This document shows positions 31,517-41,500 of a stretch of DNA of 64,000 nt, in pieces. Each line of letters opens with the position of its first letter. Position 1 is the first letter of the stretch. The notes below the pieces were generated by a model. It saw only the letters and a list, made by a program, of their open reading frames with translations, searched no databases and was not told where the DNA came from. A program made the translations under genes and the position numbers. The stretch is from Fomes fomentarius. Lineage: Eukaryota > Basidiomycota > Agaricomycetes > Polyporales > Polyporaceae. The stretch lies in contig JABYQN010000006.1 of NCBI GenBank assembly GCA_022606135.1, positions 2,932,225 to 2,996,224 on the forward strand, written 5' to 3'.

Positions 31517-34500
31517 CTCCCACTCGTTCAAGACCAATCTCATCAACAAACTTTGCCAAAATGGAATAAGGCACGTTCTTTGTGAGAAAATCAGCCAACT
31601 GATCCGCAGTCACAACATAGAAGATCTCGACAGAGCCAGACTCCACTTGTTCACAAATGAAGTGGTAGCGAATCTTTATGTGCTTGGTACACCGGTCGAC
31701 TACTGGATTGACTGACAGGAAAATCGAACCCTGGTTGTCTAGACACATGGGTGTCGGCCTGGTCAAGTCATCACCAAGTTCATCGCCAAACGTCCTCAGC
31801 CAGATCAACTGACAACAGGTATCAGAGGCCCTTTATATTCCGCCTCAGTAGAGGAGAGTGAAATGGTAGGCTGATGCCTTGAAGCCCACGATATAGCACC
31901 ACCTGCCATCAAGAAGACAAAGCCAGAGGTAGCATGCCGATCATCACGGTCTTCGGCCCAATCTGAATCTGAGTTAGAAATCAGACTGTCATTAGACGCT
32001 CCCTTGTAGTGCAAGCGGTACACCTTTGTCCCTTGAAGGTAACGCAGGACATACTTCACATAGCTCATGTGTGCCTCAGAGGGATTGGCATTGTACTTTG
32101 ATAACCGTGTGACAGCGAAGGAGATGTCAGGACATGTTCTGAGCATGGCATACAAAAGACTGCCAATGAGACTCTGGTAGCATTGCCTGAACTGATCAGA
32201 AGCTGGTTTGTCGGCACTTGCCAAGACAGTGCCAGCAGGAAGGGGTGTACGTGAGGGTTTACAGTCAGCCATCTGAAAGCGCTCGAGAACAGACTGGATG
32301 TACTCTTCCTGGTCGATGTCGATCATACGAGTGGATCGATCACGAGTGATGCGAAGACCAAGGAAGCGCTGTACAGATCCCAAGTCCGTCATCTTGTACT
32401 GCTTAGAAAGCGAACACTTGACTTGTTTGATGTGACTAGACTGATCCCCCATCAGATGTAGATTGTCGACATAAAGAACGACAATCATGACATGATCCCC
32501 CCTTGTCGCCAATATACGTAGATCCCAGCATTAGAATATGTCCGTGTAAATCCCAGATCTAGAAGCGATTGATGGATTTTCGCATTCCACTGACGCGACA
32601 CCTGCTTAAGACCATAGATAGCCTTTTTGAGTAGATAGACGTGATCTTCCTTCCCAGGAATGACCCAGCCTTCCAGCTGTTCCATATAGATCTCCTCATC
32701 TAGATCACCATTCAGGAACACAGTCTTGACATCCATTGACTTGATGTCCCAGTCCTCAAGTGCTGCATGAGCAAGTAGATACCGGATAGACTCAAACTGT
32801 GCCACTGGAGAGAACATCTCATGGTAGTCCTCTCCCCACACCTGAGTGAAACCCTTTGCAACAAGACAAGCCTTGTACCGCCCATCATGTTTGATGTCAT
32901 AGACCCAGCAGTTAGAGATGACATGCTGGCCCTTGGGACGAGGAACGAGAACCCAAGTCTTATTCTCCATAAGCGACTCAAACTCCGACTTCTCAGCTTC
33001 GCGCCATTTCCCAGCATCAGGTGAGCGCATGGCTTCCTTATGCGACTGAGGTAAGCCAGCTTCATACTGAGCGGCAGCTAGAAAAGCGAGTATTGTCTCT
33101 GCTTTGCGCAGATTGCCATCCTTGTCGATCTGATTATCAGCACGTGCAGGATCGTCATGCACGTTGTTATCAGTCCTGTCCTTGTGGGGAATACCAGCTT
33201 TTTCGCAACAAGGACGGTCACGAGCAATGCTTGGTTCATTAGCTCCCACTGGAGGGTGACAACCATGTTTGTGAGGAGGATGAGGAGGAACGACAGGGAA
33301 CGGCGTAGGAGGACATTGTGGAGGAGGAGGAGGAGGAGGCTCAGCAGGAACCTCTGCAGGAGGAGCAGGATCGGCATCTGCTGGAGGGTCAGGTTGTGGT
33401 CGTTCAAAGAGGTTGGGAGGAATGAAAGGAATTGCGTCATTGGGATCAACCGAATCAGAATCATTGTTGGAGGAATCATCTGATTGATCATCTGAGAACG
33501 GACTGTCATCCGGGGTAGAAGGATGGTTGCCAGGTAAGTTACAAGCAGGGAAAGACTCTTCGTCAAATGTCTCGCTCGATTCTGGATAGCTCTTTGCAAC
33601 TGCATCGCAGGACACAACAATAGAGTGGTTGGCTGGATTCCAAAACCTATACCCCTTGGAACCAGACTCATACCTGACAAAGATCATCTCGAGAGCCTTC
33701 TTGTCAAGTTTCCCTTTGCGCTTTGCCTTCTGCACATGGACAAAAGCTTTGCACCCAAACACTCTGAAGTAAGAGACATCCGGAACAGTGCCATCCCAAA
33801 CAGTGATGGGGCACGACCACTTGTGTCGTCACATAGGTTGACGATTGTAGATATGAATGGCTGCGTCAAGAGCAAGTTGCCAGAAACCATGACTAAGGCC
33901 TGCTTGGTGGAGCATAGACAGAGCCTTTTCAGTGATAGTGCAGTTCCAGCGCTCAGCATGTCCATTCTTTTGAGGCGAACCCGGTAGAGTCTTCTGGTGC
34001 TCGATACCGTGCGAACGAAGAAGTGTAGAGAACCTGTCTGATGTGTATTCCCCCCTCAATCTGAGTGAATCAATTTGATCTTTTTGCCAGTCTGGTTCTC
34101 AGCCCATGCCTTATAGTCTTTGAATGCTTGGATCACATCAGACTTGTGTTTAAGGAAGTAAGCACGAGTGAGACCAGAATAGTCATCAATGAAACCAGCA
34201 AAGTATTTCCAACCTCTGATAGCCTGAGTGTGCATGGGTCTGTTGAGGTCCATATGGACTCGCTCGAGAACTTCAGTAGCACGCTTCTCAGAAGGTGGAA
34301 AGGGGTTACAAGTGGATTTGGCAAAAGCGCATCCATCACATGGTTCTTCGTCTGCAGAATCAACGGCATCAACCCCCTTGGTGTGTTCAGGAAGGTTGCA
34401 CAGAACATCCTTGCCCACATGATCAAAGTGACGGTGCCAGGTCTTGAACTTTTGGACATTGAGATGGATGTGCTTGCCATTGTGAAGCTCAATAATAGTC

Positions 34501-36248
34501 CAATAGCAACTAGATGAAGGGTTGTATAGTGCCTCCAGGATCTTACGACCCTTGATATGAATCATCAAACCATGTTTGACAGCACCATCAGGCGGCTTGT
34601 CAAAAATGCACATGCGCCCATCCCCTTGAAAGAGGGAGTAACCATTGAGCTCAATGGAGCCAGTCAAGAAAATGTGACCAATGGTGCCTGGTATGTAGTA
34701 AACGTGGTTCAGAGTAATTGCTACATTCTGACTGTCTAACCAGGTTTCTCCAGACAGAGTTCCTTCCCCAAGTGCCTGAATGACGCTGCTATCACCTTGT
34801 CCAGCAGTGTTGAACAGTACAGGCGTATCGAAGGGTTGGTACTCAATGAACTCAGAGAGATCACCAGTGATATGTTGAGAGGCTCCAGAGTCCATCAGCC
34901 ATGCAGTCCAATTCACACTGTTCGAGGCCATAGCCTCATCATAGAAAGAAGCAGCGATGTTAGATGAACCGGCTACAAGTACAGATGATACAGACTCGGT
35001 AGTGACGTGCGCATGGTTATGAGAAGTGTCCTTATTTTTCCCCTTGTCCTTATCCTTGTCTTTGTCCTTCCCTTTACCCTTGCCCTTGCCTTTGGGACGC
35101 TTCTCAGGGTACTTCTGATAGCAGTTGGACTCATGATGAGAGCCACTCCCGCAATGAGAGCAGGGACCCTTGGGCTTCGGCTTGGTCTGGGAGACCTTGT
35201 TTGCAGACTGGCCATTCTTGCGCATGGACTCCTCAGCCAAGGTCTTCGACTGGATGTCGTTGAGAGTGACCTTGTCGAGGTCTGTGGTCGCCATAAGCGC
35301 AGAGACCATGGACCGGTACGACTCCGGGATCTTGGACATCAAGAGAAGGGCTTGCATGTTGTCAGAGAGTGTGACATCGTTGCTACTGATTTCACATAGG
35401 CGTGTGATAAGACGCATCATCTGATCCTGAAGGGCCTTCTGTTTGTTCATCTGAGGCTCAGCGACAAGCGACTCGAACAAACCCCAGACATGGGCACTGT
35501 TAGGCTTGCCAAACTTGTTCTGTAACGCTTCCCAGGACTCAGCAGCAGTCATGTCCCTGGGTTGTCCACCCAAGACAGGAATCTGAGTGTCCAGAACGTA
35601 GTGAAAGTTTGGTGCAACACGCATGTACATCATGCCGTGAGCTTGCCCATCAAGCTTGTCCCACTTGTCTTTGGCAGCTTGCTCAGTAGGACGAGTAGCG
35701 CCTTTGACAACACTCCAACAGTTCATGAAGATGAAATAGCCCTTCATCTTGGCAGACCAGTCGTTGTACTGATTTGCCGAAGAGAGGACAGGGATAGAGT
35801 CGACTTTGATATCTCCCATGATGGATAAGAGGTATTGGGGAGACTCAAGATATTCCTCCTTGAAGTCTAGAGTGAATGTGATAGGCGCGACAGGGGGCAC
35901 AGTGATGATAGGAGGAGGAAGGTAGACTGGAGGAAGAGGACTTGAATCGACAGGAGGGGAGTTTCTGAAAAGTGATTGGAGATAGAGATTAGGATGAGAT
36001 GAGGAGGGCTGTGCGTGAGTTTCTTCCTGAAGATAGGGAAGAGGAACTCTGTGTTGTGGATCAGTGTCCTGCTGCCAAGTTGCTGGATATGCCCAGTGGA
36101 AGGTCAGTTCGTACGGAAGAGGGAGTTGATTGTAGCAATTGGGACAGAGCTGTACGTCGCACTGGTCCCACTCCTGCTCTCCGTCGTCGTAGATGTAGTG
36201 ATAACGATCAACCTGATTGTCTAGATCGAAGAGATGGGGCTGTTCCAA
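31446..36248 (-). pseudogene. Decayed Ty1/copia gag-pol polyprotein (older element)
   Basis: Same domain order as the intact copy at 38598-42869: gag, CCHC knuckle, DSGA protease, HHCC/DDE integrase, reverse transcriptase, RNase H. The gag-to-integrase part (down to 34056) is still open. Breaks are: CGA to TGA plus one G lost from a G run at about 34056-34063, CGA to TGA at about 33830, a G run short by one base at about 32500, and one C lost at about 31830. A 13-bp deletion near 31538 removes the original stop and runs the frame into the LTR. Many substitutions are CpG to TpG or CpA (Arg to His, Gln or Cys), the mark of cytosine methylation or RIP-like mutation. The reverse transcriptase box reads YVDN, as in the other copies. 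Confidence 0.92.
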
Positions 36249-36870
36249 GCAATCAAACGCTGATGCAGTAGAATGATGTTCTGCAAGTTCAGCGTTGACT
36301 TCAGCTTCAGAGTCGGAGCTGAGCTGAGGACTATTGGCAGTAGTAGGCGGCTCCAGTACGATGGTTCAGAGAAAAACGCGATGATTGACTTGCCACGTGC
36401 GAGATCTGGTAGAGAGGAACACCTATTGAGGTGAGCCAGAAGGTCAGGAAGCCGATATTCCCAACAATCCAGATAGAAGTTGCCAACTGTGCCCAAGAAA
36501 AGCTATACGAGTCTAGGTATCAAAAAAGAGTATAGTAAGGAGGGTCCGAACGGTTGTCCTCCGGTCCAAAGGTGATAACCACCCCGGCTACAACAGCTGG
36601 CGGGCGCAAGTGCGTGGCCTGGCTGAGGATACTTGAAAACCCGTGTGCCGCGAAAGCACCAAAGGTTGTACAAAGATACTAGATAGCGACTACTAAAAGC
36701 GCTCAGGGCTGCGTCATGAGCGCAGTAAAGTCCCCTGGCAGCAGTGTCGGAGGGCACAGTCAAGAGTTAGGGAAAGTGGAGGAGAGTGCACGGGCAGAGA
36801 GTCGACGAACAGAGTTTGCGCGCAGAGTGTCGACAGAGAAGCAACTGATTAGAGCGCAGGGCTCATAACC
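36249..36870 (-). other. 5' leader of the older copia element with primer-binding site
   Basis: Leader between polyprotein and LTR, read on the - strand. Positions 36852-36870 are the sense copy of an initiator-tRNA-Met anticodon arm (GGGCTCATAACC), so on the element's own strand the primer-binding site is its complement. Near the LTR the leader has young-type variants (GTCGAC at about 36807), while further in (about 36715) it carries a decayed CATGACG, which suggests an exchange with the other leader. Confidence 0.7.
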
Positions 36871-37424
36871 TGATGAACTCTGAACCTGTAAGGCGAGGAG
36901 CGACTGTAAGTCACAACAGAGAGGGATCTTCAGTCAGTGAGTGAACGACTATATTGCATAGTGAAGTACCTGTAAGTCACAACAGAGAGGGACTACAAGT
37001 ACTAAGTTAGTAAGAAGTAGTAGAGCATATGTAGGTAAGGGACTTACTCTTCAGTCAGTGAGCGAACGACTGAAGAGCAGAGGTGAAGAAGGGACTGCTT
37101 ATATACATGAGGGATGAGTCCATGAGTCAGCGAATAAAGCAGTCACATGTAGCCATAAGACGATGAGTCAGAGTCCGTATCGGCGTATGAGTCAGATACA
37201 GTCATAGCATGAGTCAGACATAAGGTCTAGAAGAGTCCGGTGCAGTGTAGAACGCACTGGTACGCACAGGAATGCACAGTAACCATATGGTCATGGGAAA
37301 GTACAGTAGGAGAACAAAGAAAACCATAAATGGTAAGTAGAAACACAGCCTATCTAATCATATGACCATAAACAAGTGTACACAACTCCGGTCCGAGCAC
37401 AGCCGGTATTCCGGAAGTTCAACA
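36871..37424 (-). repeat. Full-length copia LTR (554 bp), young type, in inverted position
   Basis: Begins TGATGAAC and ends TTCAACA on the + strand, so it points left. By eye it differs from the 42881-43434 LTR at only two sites, both in the terminal 120 bp. It sits next to the leader of the older element but belongs to the younger one; see the composite entry. Confidence 0.88.
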
Positions 37425-37544
37425 TCTCTTTGTTGTGACTTACAGGTACTTCACTATGCAATATAGTCATTCACTCACTGACTGAAGATCTCTCTTTGTT
37501 GTGACTTACAGTTGCTCCTCGCCTTACAGGTTCAGAGTTCATCA
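37425..37544 (+). repeat. 120-bp 3' fragment of the older element's LTR, flipped
   Basis: Begins TCTCTTTG and ends GTTCATCA directly before the primer-binding site. It has old-type variants (ATTCACTCACTG, TTGCTCCTC) and completes the fragment at 43435-43873 to a whole LTR. The first five bases (TCTCT) are the target-site duplication partner of AGAGA at 43435. Confidence 0.82.
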
Positions 37545-37561
37545 GGTTATGAGCCCTGCGC
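37545..37561 (+). other. Primer-binding site, complementary to an internal part of initiator tRNA-Met
   Basis: GGTTATGAGCCCTGCGC follows the LTR end without a gap. Its complement, GCGCAGGGCTCATAACC, is the D-arm/anticodon-arm region of yeast-type initiator tRNA-Met, including the CAU anticodon. It does not match a tRNA 3' end (no TGG start). This is the half-tRNA priming arrangement known from Drosophila copia and yeast Ty5. Confidence 0.85.
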
Positions 37562-38597
37562 TCTAATCAGTTGCTTCTCTGTCGACACTCTGCGCGCAAA
37601 CTCTGTTCATCAACTCTCTGCCCGTGCACTCTCCTCCACTTTCCCTAACTCTTGACTGTGCCCTCCGACACTGCTGCCAGGGGGACTTTACTGCGCTCGT
37701 GACGCAGCCCTGAGCGCTTTTAGTAGTCGCTATCTAGTATCTTTGTACAACCTTTGGTGCTTTCGCGGCACACGGGTTTTCAAGTATCCTCAGCCAGGCC
37801 ACGCACTTGCGCCCGCCAGCTGTTGTAGCCGGGGTGGTTATCACCTTTGGACCGGAGGACAACCGTTCGGACCCTCCTTACTATACTCTTTTTTTGATAC
37901 CTAGACTCGTATAGCTTTTCTTGGGCACAGTTGGCAACTTCTATCTGGATTGTTGGGAATATCGGCTTCCTGACCTTCTGGCTCACCTCAATAGGTGTTC
38001 CTCTCTACCAGATCTCGCACGTGGCAAGTCAATCATCGCGTTTTTCTCTGAACCATCGTACTGGAGCCGCCTACTACTGCCAATAGTCCTCAGCTCAGCT
38101 CCGACTCTGAAGCTGAAGTCAACGCTGAACTTGCAGAACATCATTCTACTGCATCGGTGTTTGATTGCTCGGAACAGCCCCATCTCTTCGATCTAGACGA
38201 TCAGGTCGATCGTTATCACTACGTCTACGACGACGGAGAGCAGGAGTGGGACCAGTGCGACGTACAGCTCTGTCCCAATTGCTACAATCAACTCCCTCTT
38301 CTGTACGAACCGACCTTCCACTGGGCATATCCAGCAACTTGGCAGCAGGACACCGACCCACAACACGGAGTTCCTCTTCCCTATCTTCAGGAAGAAACTC
38401 ACACACAGCCCTCCTCGTCTCGTCCTAATTTCTATCTCCGATCACTCTTTGGAAACTCCCCTCCTGTCGATTCAAGTCCTCTTCCTCCAGTCTACCTTCC
38501 TCCTCCTATCATCACTGTGCCCCCTGTCGCGCCTATCACATTCACTCTAGACTTCCAGGAGGAATATCTCGATTCTCCCCAATACCTCTTATCCATC
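37562..38597 (+). other. Leader of the intact copia element with a conserved ATG-less open frame
   Basis: In frame with the polyprotein, about 170 codons upstream of MGDIK are open (from about 38063) but lack any ATG. They encode an acidic/Tyr-rich segment with a CPNC motif and a Pro-rich stretch before MGDIK. The older copy keeps this segment open too, with conservative changes. A second, overlapping frame (37921-38196) is likewise open in both copies. The segment may be reached by splicing or non-AUG initiation, or be constrained RNA. Confidence 0.6.
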
Positions 38598-41500
38598 ATG
38601 GGAGATATCAAAGTCGACTCTATCCCTGTCCTCTCTTCGGCGAATCAGTACAACGACTGGTCTGCCAAGATGAAGGGCTATTTCATCTTCATGAACTGTT
38701 GGAGTGTTGTCAAAGGCGCTACTCGTCCTACTGAGCAAGCTGCCAAAGACAAGTGGGACAAGCTTGATGGGCAAGCTCACGGCATGATGTACATGCGTGT
38801 TGCACCAAACTTTCACTACGTTCTGGACACTCAGATTCCTGTCTTGGGTGGACAACCCAGGGACATGACTGCTGCTGAGTCCTGGGAAGCGTTACAGAAC
38901 AAGTTTGGCAAGCCTAACAGTGCCCATGTCTGGGGTTTGTTCGAGTCGCTTGTCGCTGAGCCTCAGATGAACAAACAGAAGGCCCTTCAGGATCAGATGA
39001 TGCGTCTTATCACACGCCTATGTGAAATCAGTAGCAACGATGTCACACTCTCTGACAACATGCAAGCCCTTCTCTTGATGTCCAAGATCCCGGAGTCGTA
39101 CCGGTCCATGGTCTCTGCGCTTATGGCGACCACAGACCTCGACAAGGTCACTCTCAACGACATCCAGTCGAAGACCTTGGCTGAGGAGTCCATGCGCAAG
39201 AATGGCCAGTCTGCAAACAAGGTCTCCCAGACCAAGCCGAAGCCCAAGGGTCCCTGCTCTCATTGCGGGAGTGGCTCTCATCATGAGTCCAACTGCTATC
39301 AGAAGTACCCTGAGAAGCGTCCCAAAGGCAAGGGCAAGGGTAAAGGGAAGGACAAAGACAAGGATAAGGACAAGGGGAAAAATAAGGACACTTCTCATAA
39401 CCATGCGCACGTCACTACCGAGTCTGTATCATCTGTACTTGTAGCCGGTTCATCTAACATCGCTGCTTCTTTCTATGATGAGGCTATGGCCTCGAACAGT
39501 GTGAATTGGACTGCATGGCTGATGGACTCTGGAGCCTCTCAACATATCACTGGTGATCTCTCTGAGTTCATTGAGTACCAACCCTTCGATACGCCTGTAC
39601 TGTTCAACACTGCTGGACAAGGTGATAGCAGCGTCATTCAGGCACTTGGGGAAGGAACTCTGTCTGGAGAAACCTGGTTAGACAGTCAGAATGTAGCAAT
39701 TACTCTGAACCACGTTTACTACATACCAGGCACCATTGGTCACATTTTCTTGACTGGCTCCATTGAGCTCAATGGTTACTCCCTCTTTCAAGGGGATGGG
39801 CGCATGTGCATTTTTGACAAGCCGCCTGATGGTGCTGTCAAACATGGTTTGATGATTCATATCAAGGGTCGTAAGATCCTGGAGGCACTATACAACCCTT
39901 CATCTAGTTGCTATTGGACTATTATTGAGCTTCACAATGGCAAGCACATCCATCTCAATGTCCAAAAGTTCAAGACCTGGCACCGTCACTTTGATCATGT
40001 GGGCAAGGATGTTCTGTGCAACCTTCCTGAACACACCAAGGGGGTTGATGCCGTTGATTCTGCAGACGAAGAACCATGTGATGGATGCGCTTTTGCCAAA
40101 TCCACTTGTAACCCCTTTCCACCTTCTGAGAAGCGTGCTACTGAAGTTCTCGAGCGAGTCCATATGGACCTCAACAGACCCATGCACACTCAGGCTATCA
40201 GAGGTTGGAAATACTTTGCTGGTTTCATTGATGACTATTCTGGTCTCACTCGTGCTTACTTCCTTAAACACAAGTCTGATGTGATCCAAGCATTCAAAGA
40301 CTATAAGGCGTGGGCTGAGAACCAGACCGGCAAGAAGATCAAATCGATCCGCTCAGATCGAGGGGGGGAATACACATCAGACGAGTTCTCTACACTTCTT
40401 CGTTCGCATGGCATCGAGCACCAGAAGACTCTACCGGGTTCGCCTCAACAGAATGGACGTGCTGAGCGCTGGAACCGTACTATTACTGAAAAGGCTCTGT
40501 CCATGCTCCACCAAGCAGGCCTTAGTCATGGTTTCTGGCAACTTGCTCTTGACGCAGCCGTTCATATCTACAATCGTCAACCTATGCGACGACACAAGTG
40601 GTCGTGCCCCATCACTATTTGGGATGGTACCGTTCCGGACGTCTCTTACTTCAGAGTGTTTGGGTGCAAAGCTTTTGTCCACGTGCAGAAGGCAAAGCGC
40701 GAAGGGAAACTCGACAAGAAGGCTGTCGAGATGATCTTCGTCGGGTATGAGTCTGGTTCCAAGGGGTATAGGTTTTGGAATCCAGCCAACCGCTCTATCG
40801 TCGTGTCCCGCGATGCAACATTTGACGAAGAGTCTTTCCCTGCTCGTAACTTACCTGGCAACCGTCCTTCTACCCCGGACGACAGTCCGTTCTCAGATGA
40901 TCAATCTCATGATTCCTCGAATGATGACTCTGATTCGGTCGATCCCAATGATGCAATTCCTTTCATTCCTCCCAACCTCTTCGAACCACCACAACCTGAC
41001 CCTCCAGCGGATGCTAATCCCGCTCCTCCTGCAGAAGCTCCTGCTGAGCCTCCTCCTCCTCTGCAACGTCCTCCTACGCCGCCTCCTGTCGTTCCTCCTC
41101 ATCCTCCTCACAAACGTGGTCGTCACCCTCCAGTGGGAGCTAATGAACCAAGCATTGCTCGTGACCGTCCTTGTTGCGAAAAAGCTGGTATTCCCCACAA
41201 GGACAGGACTGATAACAACGTGTATGACAATCCTGCACGTGCTGATAATCAGATCGACAAGGATGGCAATCTGCGTGAAGCGGAGACGATACTCGCTTTT
41301 CTAGCTGCTGCTCAGTATAAAGCTGGCTTACCTCAGTCGCATAAGGAAGCCATGCGCTCACCTGATGCTGGGAAATGGCGCGAAGCTGAGAAGTCGGAGT
41401 TTGAGTCGCTTATGGAGAATAAGACTTGGGTTCTCGTTCCTCGTCCCAAGGGCCGGCATGTTGTCTCTAACCGCTGGGTTTATGACATCAAACATGATGG

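Noticed and set aside
37425..37544. Simple 5' truncation of the young element's LTR
   Set aside because: The missing LTR part is present in inverted position, and the 120-bp piece carries old-type variants that fit the other half at 43435.
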